Source of the DNA: Symbiodinium natans
Lineage: Eukaryota > Sar > Dinophyceae > Suessiales > Symbiodiniaceae
Assembly (NCBI GenBank): GCA_905221605.1
Contig: CAJNDS010001208.1
Location: forward strand, 1 to 28,830
Direction of reading: 5' to 3'
DNA: 28,830 nucleotides
Each line of letters starts with the position of its first letter. Positions within the stretch are counted from its first letter, which is position 1. This document shows, in pieces, positions 9,862 through 19,102 of this stretch. The notes under the pieces were generated by a model that made no database searches, was not told the DNA's origin, and saw only the letters and a list, made by a program, of their open reading frames with translations. A program made the position numbers and the translations under genes.

Positions 9862-10450
9862 TTTTTTGCTTCGAAACTACGGCCCAAAAGATCTTTTGCC
9901 ACTCCTTGCTGTTGATTTTGCGTGTGTCAGACACAGTTCCATTTCCTTATGGCATTGCCCACCATACCACTGCAAGACGCGCCTTTCATCAGCCAAACAC
10001 GCCCCTCCAACGTGCACAACACGCAGGCAGCGACAAAGGACCCTGTTGCTTGGTCTCGAAAACCCTGTTTCGCATGAACGACCCGCCAAAGGAGCCCAAG
10101 GGACAGCTCCCTGCCCCCCGACTGCATAGTAGGAAAGGCGTTCCTTGGAAAAACCTTGTCCATTTCATTTGATTCTGGCACCTGCAAGACGCACCTCGAA
10201 GCCAAACACGCCCTTTCAAAACCCACCCAGACGCACCTATTCGCCGAACGCCCCCCTCTCCAAGACACTCCCAGACTTTCCTCGAACAAAACCCCAAACC
10301 CATCCCAGAGCTTATTTATGTGCAAGACACACGCAAAATCAATCGCAAGGACAAAGGAACGTGTTGGCTGTTGTTTCGAAACCAAAACACCCGGCATTTC
10401 GCATGTATCCGACCCACGAAAGGAACCTTAAGGAAAGCCCCCTGCCCCAG
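9862..10450. repeat. Diverged direct and inverted repeats
   Basis: A roughly 100-bp segment at 10021-10117 (CGACAAAGGACC, GTTGCTTGGTCTCGAAA, TTTCGCATG, CCTGCCCC in order) is repeated with divergence at 10346-10446. A second segment containing TTGATTTTGCGTGTGTC at about 9911-9927 recurs inverted near 10325-10341 (ACACACGCAAAATCAA), with TTCGAAAC at the matching distance. GCCAAACACG-type motifs recur at about 9990, 10200 and 10557. The mixture looks like remnants of mobile sequence. The 249-codon open frame across it starts at TTG and is not supported. Confidence 0.6.
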
Positions 10451-11150
10451 ACCATACCGGGAATACGACTTGTCGCACACCTGCCCATTCCATTTGCGAC
10501 CAGGAGAAGACTCACCTGCCGATTCCATTTGCTTATGTCACCGCCCCGACCTCTAAGCCAAACACGACCTTCCAAGACCCGCCCAGACGTGCCTCCAACC
10601 TCATTGTCCTGTCACCGGACTCGCCTTCATCACACCTTACGTGATACGATGTTCAGGGTCGCACAAGAAGCGGGAATGCGGCCCAAAAACGAGGCTGGGG
10701 GTCTTTTTCCGAATGCGGAGAAACGCCTTTCATTTAGATCCAGCTTTTCCCCGAGTCGGATAATTTCGTCGTTTGGCTGGGGGCACTTCCTTTTTGGGTT
10801 CATGTTCCGAGGAGTGCAGAAGTGCCTCGTTTCGCTCATGTGTATTTTAATCGAGGTTTCTGTCTTTAGGTTGTGGAAAAATGTACGGGTTTGAGAGGGT
10901 TTTTTTTCTCTTCTGAATACAAACTCCTCGAGAATCAGAAGCTTTCCGGAGATGCGGGACAGCGCCTTGGCCATCCAGTGCCTCCGTGTCGAGAAAAGTT
11001 GCTTGGCGGCCTCTCCGGCTCCAGGCAAGTGGACATGCGCACGCGTCGGATTCGTCGTATTCAAACATGTTGGGTTCTTGACTGCATTATACCATTTTTG
11101 GAGGTCTTGCAAAAGAGTTTATCGCCCTTGTGGTAGTGTTGCAAAGTAAA
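10450..11150. other. No convincing gene; one weak open frame
   Basis: A minus-strand open frame of about 160 codons (10630-11112) has no ATG near its start (first in-frame candidate is TTG) and no family resemblance. It could be a fragment of an old gene or mobile element, but I would not annotate it as coding. No strong repeats are visible. Confidence 0.3.
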
Positions 11151-12356
11151 CGACATGGGTTTTCGAGGGTGGCCGACCCTGTGTTTTGCGTGGTGGATCC
11201 GTGCCGGCGATCCGTCCGTCCGCCCGCCATTGACATATTATTTTTACGTTGTAGTTGATTGTTTTGTGCGTTCCGATTACATCTGAAAGTTGGCGTTGTA
11301 TTAATATATATATATATAGGTGTCGGGATGAGAATGGTGCCTTGAGAAAGATTTTTGATATAGGAAAAAGAGGCTGGAAATAAGATATTTGGATTCTGGA
11401 TATGAGAATTTTATGATCACCCTTGATAATCGGCACACGATTTTTTTTTCTTAGATTTGATCATGGAGAATAGAATATATCATTAATTGATTTATTCTCA
11501 TTGAAGAGATCGCGAGGACTTTTTCGTAAATGAAGACCTTAATATTGATACGATTTGCAGAAAAAAGAGATAAATTGGGTATTTTCATTGGTGATGATAT
11601 TATCCCAAAAGCACCAATTATCGCAGAAATGACATGGCAGAAAAATCATCTCAAATGAAACAAAGAGAACTCCCAGAAACACAACAAACGAAAAAGCAGG
11701 CGAAATCCTAAGTGAGACCGGCCACGTTTGGGCAATGCACCCACCACCACCCCCAATTGAGGGAAGACGCCAGAATCAAGAGAAAACAAAACAAAGACGA
11801 AGGAGTTTTCCAAAAGTGAAACAGATAAGAATTTTGTGAAATTCTTGAAGATTCGGCTGAATTTGGAATGCCGGATATTTATGGAAAAGATAATCGAATT
11901 TGCAGAAATATCTTGCTTACCACGATATATTCATGTATCACCTCGTCCCCTCGCCCAAAGAAACGTATGATTACAAATCATTTATGTCCCACTTCGCCAC
12001 CGCAAACAAATAACCCGAAACCACACCGCCAAAGAACTCCGATGATCAAATTCTAAATGTTTCTGACACCCTTTGATACTAACACATGAAAAAAATTTTA
12101 AATATCGAAGTATTGTGATACTTCGACTGAAATATTTTTTTGGAACGATTTTTCGTTCTGGAATTGTGTTTTTCTATCATTTTTGTGTCGTCTTCTTGAC
12201 ACGAATTTGTCTAACGTTGCATCACAGAGTATCCTCTCCGTACTTCCCGGATTGGCGATCGATATCCTTTACCATAATTCTTTGAATTGTAATATTATTA
12301 ATATTATTGGCAAACCATTTTTCAAAATCTATCTGAGAAAAATATCGTAATGGAGG
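11150..12356. other. AT-rich gene-free stretch with small hairpins
   Basis: No coding region is supported. A short (TA)n run lies near 11300-11318. Perfect small hairpins occur at 12105-12126 (TCGAAGTAT, loop TGTG, ATACTTCGA) and 12143-12158 (GAACGA, loop TTTT, TCGTTC), with an AATATTATTAATATT palindrome near 12290. These resemble in style the denser hairpin array further right. Confidence 0.5.
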
Positions 12357-13245
12357 CTCTCTCTTAAGTGGGAGTGTCCCCGCACCCCTACATTACAGCT
12401 GAGAGGATCGGAATTTGAAGTTTCGAGTATACAGTCCCACAACGAAACTGGATTATATTCCAGTTTCGACCCTCTCAGTAGCTCATCTGTGCCCCGATTT
12501 CCCGCCCCGAAATTTGCTCGTATTCGGAATCGCATCACAGTGCAGTTCTGGGCTGCGGACCGCCACAAGGGGAACAGGGAAGAGAAAAAAAAACCCAGCC
12601 TACCCCCAGCCCCAAAAAAAACCCAGCCCCACCCCAGCCCCAAGCCCAGCCCCAGCCCCAAAAAAAACCCAGCCCCACCCCAGCCCCAAGCCCACCCCAG
12701 CCCCAGCCCCAAAAAAAACCAGCCCCACCCCAGCCCCAAGCCCACCCCAGCCCCAGCCCCAAAAAAACCCAGCCCCACCCCAGCCCCAAGCCCACCCCAG
12801 CCCCAAAAAAACCCAGCCCCAGCCCCAGCCCCAAGCCCAGCCCCAGCCCCAAGCCCACCCCAACCCCAGCCCCAAAAAAACCCAGCCCCAGCCCCAAGCC
12901 CACCCAGCCCCAAAAAACCCAGCCCTCAGCCGCCAGCCCCAAGGCAAGCCAGAGAAGCAGGGCAGAAAAGAAAGCCAACCCCAGCCCCCAGCCCCAAGCC
13001 AAGGGGAGCCAAGGGGAGAAGAAGGGGTGGCACTCCACAGGTCCGCAGCCCAGAACTGCACTGTGATGCGATTCCTCCTACTCCGCAAATTTCGGGGCGG
13101 GAAATCGGGGCACAGATGAGCTACTGAGAGGGTCGAAACTGGAATATAATCCAGTTTCATTGTGGGACTGTATACTCGAAACTTCAAACTCCGATCCTCT
13201 CAGCTGTAATGTAGGGGTGCGGGGACACTCCCACTTAAGAGAGAG
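12357..13245. mobile_element. Foldback (long terminal inverted repeat) element
   Basis: The arm at 12357-12561 begins CTCTCTCTTAAG and is matched in inverted orientation by 13040-13245, which ends CTTAAGAGAGAG. The arms are about 205 bp and nearly identical, including ATTACAGCTGAGAGGATC, GAGTATACAGTCCCAC and CCCCGATTTCCCGCCCCG in one arm and their complements in the other. Each arm holds its own small hairpin (GAAACTGGA / TCCAGTTTC). The interior carries no transposase, so this would be non-autonomous. No clear target-site duplication is visible. A third partial arm is at 14263-14342. Confidence 0.8.
12590..12950. repeat. CCCCAGCC / AAAAAAA higher-order repeat, core of the foldback element
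   Basis: Runs of CCCCAGCCCCA separated by A7-A8 tracts form a higher-order unit of about 50-60 bp that repeats several times between the inverted arms. The Pro/Ala/Gln and Gly/Leu/Trp open frames through it on both strands are composition artefacts. Confidence 0.9.
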
Positions 13246-13289
13246 GTGGTTTCGCAAGCCACGTTCCGCGTCCACGTTCCGCGTCTACA

Positions 13290-14880
13290 CTTTGCCGGTT
13301 GGGCACCCCCGAGGTTCAGCAGCAGCAGCGACCTGAGACACTGAGACACTAGTGTTGCCTCAGCTCGGTTGTGTTGTCTCAGGTGTCTCGGCGTCCCACC
13401 ACGGCAGAGGAGACAGAGCAGGAGCACAGCGGGAAATTTTCTACCGAAACTGTCCCCCCGCCGGAGGACAGTACCTCTTCCCCACCCCCGAGGTTCAGCA
13501 GGAGCAGCGACCTTAGCGTTGTCTCAGCTCGGTTGTGTTGTCTCGGCGTCCACGGCAGCTCCCCCGAGGTTCAGCAGCACGGTGTTGCCTCAGCTCGGTT
13601 GTTCTCGGCGTCCACGGCAGCTCCCCCGCCCGGTTGGGCACCCCCGAGTTTCCACTTGTCTCAGCTCGGTTGTCTCAGTCTCGGCGTCCCCAGCGGCAGC
13701 TCCCCCACCCCGAGGTTCAGGAAGTGTTGTCTCAGCTCGGTTGTGTTGTCTCAGGTGTCTCGGCGTCCCACGGCAGCTCCCCCACCCCCCGAGGTTCAGC
13801 AGCGTTGTCTCAGCTCGGTTGTCAGTGGGGCGGGAGGGGCACTCCCACCTAACAGAGAGACCGAAGTCGGAATTCCGACCTCGCTCGTTTTTACCCGAAA
13901 TGGAGCCGCGCGACCGTCGCGCCCCTGGTGATGCACCGTCTCGGCTGTCAGCACCACCACCCCCGAGACACTAGCGTTGTCTCAGCTCGGTTGTGTTGTC
14001 TCGGTGTCCCACCACAGCAGAGGAGCCCCCCCGGTTGGGCACCCCCGAGGTTCCACTAGTGTTGTCTCAGCTCGGTTGTGTTGTCTCAGTCTCGGCGTCC
14101 ACGGCAGAGGAGCAGCAGGAGCACAGCGACCTCTACCCCCCGCCGGTTGGGCACCCCCGAGGTTCAGGAGACACTAGTGTTGCCTCAGCTTGTGTTGTCT
14201 CGGCGGCTCCCCGCACCCCCGTGTCTCAGCTCGGCGTCCACGGCAGCTCTCCCACCCCGTGGGACTGTATACTCGAAACTTCAAACTCCGATCCTCTCAG
14301 CTGCAATGTAGGGGTGCGGGGACACTCCTCTCTGAGAGAGGCTTCGCGACGCTCTGGATGTGCCTCAACCATCGTCAGATCTGACGACCGACGATGTACT
14401 TCAGCCGTCCTCGAATCCGAGGCTCAGTCTCGGCACGGCAGCTCCCCCCCACCCCCGAGGTTCAGGAAGTGTTGTCTCAGCTCGGTTGTTTCTCGGCGTC
14501 CCCAACGGCAGCTCCCCCGCCCAGTTGGGCACCCCCGAGTTTCCACTAGTGTTGTCTCAGCTCGGTTGTTCTCGGCGTCCACGGAAGCTCCCCGCACCCC
14601 CGAGGTTCAGCAGCATGGTGTTGCCTCAGGTTGTGTTGTCGTCCACGGCAGCTCCCCCGCCCGGGCACCCCCTGGTGTTGTCTCAGGTTGTGTTAGTCGT
14701 CCCACCGGTGGCAGGTCCTCGGGGGGCAGCTAGTCTCGGTCACGGGAGTCCCCCCACCAGCGAGGAGCACCTGAGAGCCCATCCCGGGGAATCCTCGGGA
14801 TGCAGCACAGGGCACGGCTGTCAGCACCACCACCCCCGAGTTCAGCGGAGCACCTTAGCGTTGTCTCAGCTCGTTGACTC
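13290..14880. repeat. Degenerate minisatellite (CTCAGCTCGGTTGTGTTGTCTC ... CCCCCGAGGTTCAGCAG)
   Basis: A unit of about 70-100 bp recurs imperfectly: TGTCTCAGCTCGGTTGT, then TCTCGGCGTCC, CACGGCAGCTCCCCC, GGTTGGGCACCCCCGAG, GTTCAGCAG. Copies vary in length through loss of individual modules. Blocks with extra sequence include 14349-14428, whose start (ACGCTCTGGATGT) also occurs at 17088. The same family reappears inverted at about 16950-17060. Open frames through it are not supported as genes. Confidence 0.85.
14263..14342 (-). mobile_element. Solo/partial foldback-element arm
   Basis: About 80 bp (from GTGGGACTGTATACTCGAAA to the CTGAGAGAGG end) match the outer part of the right arm of the foldback element at 13165-13245, with the terminal segment altered to CTCCTCTCTGAGAGAGG. 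It is embedded in the minisatellite and shows that the arm sequence is dispersed. Confidence 0.75.
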
Positions 14881-15034
14881 CTTCCGGGCCTCAGAATACC
14901 AAGGTCGGAAATCCGACCTTGCAAACGCCCTGAAGCTGCCCCGTCGCGATGGCCAAGGCCGTCGGCGCCGAGAGCGCAGCGATGGGCTGTCTTTCACGCG
15001 ATCGCGGACGACCCGCGCGAGCCCTTGCAATTCG

Positions 15035-15075
15035 CTTGTCCGCAGTTGCACCTGGGAGATGCAACTGCGGACAAG
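15035..15075. repeat. Hairpin, 16-bp perfect stem, loop CCTGGGAGA
   Basis: CTTGTCCGCAGTTGCA pairs perfectly with TGCAACTGCGGACAAG across the 9-nt loop CCTGGGAGA. The hairpin at 15278-15314 has the same loop but a stem changed on both sides (CGCAGTTG to CGAAGTTA, mirrored as CAACTTCG). Confidence 0.95.
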
Positions 15076-15455
15076 GGCCTGGGGACAAGTTCCTGAAGTT
15101 ACCGAAAGTATCGGTAACTTCAGGTCTGCCAACTTCGGGAAGTTCCTGCAGTTAACGAAATTATCGATAACTGCAGGTCTGCCAATTCCATGGTTCGGAA
15201 TTCTGAAGTGAGGTGTACGAAAATATCGTACACCTCAGGTCTGCCAATTCCATGGCCCTGGAAGGCCCTCATCGGCTTGTCCGAAGTTACACCTGGGAGA
15301 TGCAACTTCGGACATCGGCCTTGCCGAAAAGTGAGGCCCTGGGAAGTTTACAAATCCGTAACATATCCACACGGCCTTTTGTTGGCGGAGGTTACTCACT
15401 TTGTGAGTAACCTGGAATTCCCGTCATTTTGGCTCTCGTTGAGCAGTATTGCGCG

Positions 15456-15494
15456 TTCTCCGCAGTGGAGGACGGTATCCTCCACTGCGGAGAA
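15456..15494. repeat. Hairpin, 17-bp perfect stem, loop CGGTA
   Basis: TTCTCCGCAGTGGAGGA pairs perfectly with its complement across CGGTA. The same loop closes an unrelated 6-bp stem at 16031-16047. It follows a copy of the CATTTTGGCTCTCGTTGAGCAG-type direct repeat. Confidence 0.95.
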
Positions 15495-16122
15495 GGCCCT
15501 GGAAGCCCCTCATTGAGCAGCGTTGCGGCTTGTCCGCAGTGGGGGGCGGAATCACCCACTGCGGACATTGGCCTTTCCGGCCATTTTCGCTCTCGTTGAG
15601 CAGCGCACGCAATGAAAGTTTTTAACTTTCAATTAGTTCACCGGTCATTTTCGCTCTCGTTGCGCAGCGTTGCGGCTTGTCCGAAGTGGTGTCTGGTGGC
15701 CAAACACTGCGTCATTTTGGCTCTCGTTGAGCAGCGTCCGAAGTCGTGAATTCTATTCACCACTTCGGACATCGTCTCTTATCCGAAGTCGTGTCTGGGA
15801 GACACCACTTCGGATAACCGGGAAGTTAGGCACTTTTTGCCGAACTTCCAATTGACCGAAAGCATCGGTCAATCGCCGCTCACCAGTTCCGGCAGTGTGC
15901 CGCTTTTTGGCACACTGCCGGTTCAGCTATGTCGGCCGCGACCTCCGACATCACTATTTGAGAAACTGCCAATTCCTTCCCGGAACTGGAAGTGTGTCAC
16001 GCTTTGTACGAAAATGTCGTACAATTAATTGAAGGACGGTATCCTTCATGACTCACGGAGTGAGTCAATTCCTAGAAGTGGCCCGCTAGTATCCTCGGAC
16101 CTTCAGCGTCCCTGCTCGAATG

Positions 16123-16163
16123 GGAATTGGAGGTTAGCGATCGTGTCGCTAACCTCCAATTCC
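16123..16163. repeat. Hairpin, 18-bp perfect stem, loop TCGTG
   Basis: GGAATTGGAGGTTAGCGA pairs perfectly with its complement across TCGTG. The 25-nt CCCGCTAGTATCCTCGGA-containing repeat flanks it on both sides (16075-16099 and 16166-16190), so the hairpin with one flank could be a single inserted unit. Confidence 0.95.
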
Positions 16164-16589
16164 TGGAAGTAGCCCGCTAGTATCCTCGGAATTTATTTTG
16201 TGCCACTTTTTGGCACAAAACCTCGAACTCTGCAAGGACGGACCGTCGTGCGAAGCTAGGGCGGGGACACCCATCAATTTGAGAGCCTGACTGCAGCACG
16301 CCCCAGTTTTCGGTTCCACCAACGTGGAATTCGCAACAGGGCATGTGTTAGTTTTTGACACATGCTCGGGTAGAATTCCACAACGAAGTCAGCATTTGCC
16401 CTCCTCGCTGCCTCCTCCCTCCTCCCTGCTCCTCGCCATCACCTGGAATGTTGCCAGGTGCACGCGAAGTCCGCAGTTGACACAGCGCGTGTCTACTGCG
16501 GACATCTCCCCGCATCTAGCCACAGGATTGGGAACATAACTCGCAGTTATGTTGAAATTGTGTTGCAGGCGCCCTGCGCAGGTCTGAGG

Positions 16590-17060
16590 GGCCCATCCCG
16601 AGGATTCCCCGGGATGGACCGGGCTGCCCAAACAACGGCATTTTCGACACCGCTGATGAAACCGCAAGGTGAACTGTCCCGTAACTTTCGGTGTCCCGAG
16701 GATTCCCCGGGATAGCGAGGCTCTCAACCGGGTGCTCCTCGCTGTTGGGTGGTGCTGGGGACTCCCGTGAGACACGACAACCCAGACACGGCAGCACCAT
16801 GCGTATCGCTTCCCAGGCCAGCGCCTGCCACAGAGGTGCCTCGGGCCAGCGCCTCAATGTAGGTCTCACCTACATTGCCGCTTCACGGAACAGCGCGGCG
16901 CGCTCACAGCCGAGACAAAGGTCGCTGCCCCCATTCGGACCACCCCGTGGTGCAACCGAGCCTCGCTGCTGCTGAACCTCGGGGGTGCCCAACCGGGTAG
17001 GGGTGTCCTCCACTGTGCTCCTGCTGCTCCTCTGCCGTGGTGGGACGCCGAGAAACAACC
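16590..17060 (-). repeat. Inverted duplicate of the 13.3-14.8 kb repeat region
   Basis: Read on the minus strand, 16690-16775 matches 14735-14802 in order: CACGGGAGTCCCC, AGCGAGGAGCACC, TGAGAGCC, ATCCCGGGGAATCCTCGGGA. The last motif is also present at 16596-16615. At 16950-17060 the minisatellite modules (CTCGGGGGTGCCCAACCGG, TGCTGCTCCTCTGCCGTGG) appear reversed relative to 13290-14880. A 10-bp hairpin CAATGTAGGT/ACCTACATTG is at 16855-16877. Together these make the hairpin array the centre of a large imperfect inverted repeat. Confidence 0.75.
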
Positions 17061-17264
17061 GAGCTACACTAGTGTGTCTCAGGACGCTCTGGATGTACTT
17101 CAGCCGTCCTTGAATCTAAGGACCGGCGATGCACATGCTGAACCTCGGGCGAGCTGGGGACGCCGAGAAAACCGAGCTGAACTAGTCACAGCCGACCAAT
17201 GCACAGCGGAACTCTACGAGGGCATCAACGATGGTGCCTGTTTGCGAGGGGAAGCTGGGCCCCT

Positions 17265-17301
17265 TGTCCGCAGTCCAACCTGGAACATTGGACTGCGGAC
17301 A
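17265..17301. repeat. Hairpin abutting the viral-like element's last gene
   Basis: TGTCCGCAGTCCAA pairs perfectly with TTGGACTGCGGACA over loop CCTGGAACA. It ends one base from the stop codon of the 208-aa minus-strand gene (17303-17305). Its loop resembles CCTGGGAGA and its base TGTCCGCAGT is the same as in hairpins at 15037 and 15531. It could act as an RNA 3'-end structure for the minus-strand transcript or mark the element boundary. Confidence 0.9.
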
Positions 17302-17302
17302 T

Positions 17303-17929
17303 CTACGACACGACCTTGGTGACGTGCTTCAGCCAGAGCTTCGGGGAGATTTCGTAGACGCCCTTCTCCAGCTCCGTCAACCCGCTGAGCCCGCGCAGGC
17401 TTGGGTAGCAGGAGATCACGGGCTCGCGGCGGGCCAGCACGGCCAAGGCCGAGGCCTCGGTCTCGCGGACCCTGTAGCTGGGTCCAATGGGAGACCAGCC
17501 GAATTTGCCCTCCACGGTGAAGCGCAGCTTCTGCAGCTCGTAGAGCTCTCCCGGCTGGGCCGCGCGCTCCGGCCGCTCGGGCTCCGACGGCTCCGAAGGC
17601 TGTGCTGCCACCGACGGCTCCGAAGGCTGCTGTGCCTCCAAAGGCTTGGGCCGTGCGGCGAGGGCCACCTCCGAAGGCCGCGAAGGGCGGCGGCGGGCCT
17701 CCGAAGGCCGCGAAGGGCGGCGGCGGGCCTCCGCGATGTGGCGGCGGGCCTGGCGGCGGGCCTGGATGCCCTGCTTGCGCTGGAGCTCCAGAACCCGGAG
17801 CTCCTTCTCGTATTGCGCAATCTCGCGGGGGAGCAGAGCGCGAGACCTCTTGCTCTGGGTGCGGCCAGTCTTCACCATCCTGGCGAGGTCCTGGATGCGC
17901 TTCGCCTCCGGCGCGTACTGGCTCGGCAT
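17303..17929 (-). CDS. Unknown 208-aa protein, last gene of the virus-like element
   Basis: ATG at 17927-17929 is the first good start; the open frame continues upstream without a better one. The product is basic and helical at its N-terminus (many Arg/Lys, Gln), then has a repetitive Arg/Pro/Ser/Glu region that reflects a 33-bp tandem duplication at about 17666-17732, and a more ordered C-terminal part with GKFGWSPIGPSY and YEISPKLWLKHV. I do not recognise a family. It lies downstream of the integrase with 136 nt between them and shares the strand and GC-rich composition of the element. A DNA-binding or virion role would be a guess. Confidence 0.55.
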   Translation of the reverse strand: MPSQYAPEAKRIQDLARMVKTGRTQSKRSRALLPREIAQYEKELRVLELQRKQGIQARRQARRHIAEARRRPSRPSEARRRPSRPSEVALAARPKPLEAQQPSEPSVAAQPSEPSEPERPERAAQPGELYELQKLRFTVEGKFGWSPIGPSYRVRETEASALAVLARREPVISCYPSLRGLSGLTELEKGVYEISPKLWLKHVTKVVS

Positions 17930-18065
17930 GGCGGCTGCTCGAATTGACTTTTCGGGTTGTGAGCTCGGCTGCTCGGTTTGGTAGTATAAGGCGAGGCATC
18001 GCCCGCCGCCGCGCGTGGCAAAAGCTGCTGGCCGGGAGTTTGAACGCACCGAGCTGGGTGCCCAA

Positions 18066-19102
18066 TCAGGGGGCTTCCCGGACCTCCCGAAGCATCTGCG
18101 AGAACGTCCTCCTCCGCGGCGCCGCGGGTGCGTCAGCGTTTGCTGGTGCGTCAGCGTTTGCTGGTGCGTCAGCGTTTGCTGGTGCTGGCGCAAGGACTCC
18201 CCTCCGGAGCCGTCGGAGGTGCAAGGGCGTGCGGGGCCTCGTCAGCCGCGCCTTGGGCTCCGCGGAGCCGCGGGGCACGGGCAGCGCGTGCTTCAGCAGC
18301 GTCTCCGTGCCGTCCGTGGCGCGCGCCACCATGGAGTCGTAGGAGGCCAGCTGCTTCACGGGCCCGTACTGGGGCTGGAAGCTCCTCTGCGCGTTCGTGG
18401 GCGCGCGGAAGGCCTCCGCCTCCGCGAGACGCCGCTGCCTGCCCGCCGTCAGCTCCCGGTTGTGCTGGAACTTCCGAGCGTTGTCCTGGTAGACGCGGAA
18501 CGTGGTGGCCGGCTGCTCCTCCACGTCCTCGGGCGCCGCGTGCACCGCCTCGTGCGGGCGCTTGTTGTATGCACGCGTCGCGTCCGGCAGGTGCTCGTTC
18601 CACCTTCCACCTTCTCGGGCCACCGCGCCCGCCAGGTCTTTCTTCAGCGTTTGAATGGTTCGGTCCAGCACGGCCGTGGCGTTTCGATCGGAGGGGTCCT
18701 TCACGCGGTGCACCACAGGGTCCGGCAGAGCCGCCTCCAGGCCCACGAACTCGTTGCCTTTGTCAGTCGTAACGACATAATTGGTCTCGCCCTGCACCAG
18801 GTCTGGGATGAGCTCCCGGGCGGCCGCCGTCACGGTCTCCGCGCGCTTGTCGGGCAGGGCCATCGTCGCCGCCTCCCGCGTGAAGACGTCGCTCACGACG
18901 AGGCCGTACTTCTGTCGGCCAGGGCCACGGGTGTTCAAACTGAAGTCGATGAGATCCGCCTGCCGCAGCGCCGGGCCCGGGCGAAGGTCAGGGTTCGGTC
19001 GTCCGGGAACTCCCGCCTGGCTATCTGGTGCAGCTTGCGCGCGTCTCGGACGTTGAAGGTCGCGGCCAGGCGACGCAGCACGTCGATGCCGATCGCATCC
19101 AT
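18066..19102 (-). CDS. Retroviral-type (rve) integrase, frameshifted
   Basis: The N-terminal frame starts at ATG 19100-19102 (context GAATAAATGG) and reads a short helical region (FNVRDARKLHQIARREF) before ending out of frame at about 18934; the catalytic core continues in the next frame to TGA at 18066. A single indel in the GC run near 18970-18985 would join them. Core landmarks: RQADLIDF with the first Asp (codon 18954-18956), VVSDVF, VTTDKGNEF with the second Asp (codon 18762-18764), AVLDRTIQTLKK where the usual Glu is Asp (codon 18663-18665), and the RAYNKRPHEAVHAAPEDV motif typical of retroviral and Polinton integrases. Spacing of the last two acids is 32 residues. The C-terminus has an APANAD repeat from an 18-bp triplication (about 18127-18180). 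Role: insertion of the element into host DNA. Without the frame change it is probably inactive. Confidence 0.8.
18127..18180. repeat. 18-bp tandem triplication inside the integrase C-terminus
   Basis: GCGTCAGCGTTTGCTGGT is repeated three times head to tail, encoding APANAD units on the minus strand. It is in frame with the integrase and expands a linker-like tail. Confidence 0.9.

Larger units (their letters stand above)
14900..16565. repeat. Dense array of short hairpins with covarying stems and recurring loops
   Basis: Perfect or near-perfect inverted repeats follow one another with little sequence between them: 14900-14921, 15035-15075, 15092-15124, 15145-15177, 15209-15237, 15278-15314, 15389-15413, 15456-15494, 15531-15567, 15613-15631, 15736-15770, 15779-15817, 15821-15849, 15852-15872, 15889-15921, 15929-15951, 16004-16024, 16031-16047, 16049-16067, 16123-16163, 16196-16220, 16324-16381 (nested), 16469-16503. 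Stems are 6-18 bp. Loops recur with different stems: CCTGGGAGA (15051, 15292), AAGTA/AATTA/AAATA/AAGCA/AAATG, CGGTA (15473, 16037), CTTTT (15833, 16206). Interleaved direct repeats include GTCTGCCAA after three stems, CTCTCGTTGAGCAG, and a 25-nt CCCGCTAGTATCCTCGGA block at 16075 and 16166. No gene is seen. Confidence 0.9.

Noticed and set aside
10145-10894. 249-codon plus-strand open frame
   Set aside because: It starts at TTG, spans diverged repeats and shows no domain or consistent composition.
10630-11112. 160-codon minus-strand open frame
   Set aside because: It has no ATG at its head and no family resemblance; kept only as a note in the gene-free region.
12329-13187. Open frames rich in Pro/Ala/Gln or Gly/Leu/Trp
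   Set aside because: They come from the CCCCAGCC core of the foldback element; both strands are open and composition is extreme.
13369-15211. Plus-strand frames of 186-283 codons
   Set aside because: They read through minisatellite modules and hairpins; Ser/Pro/Arg-rich content follows the repeats.
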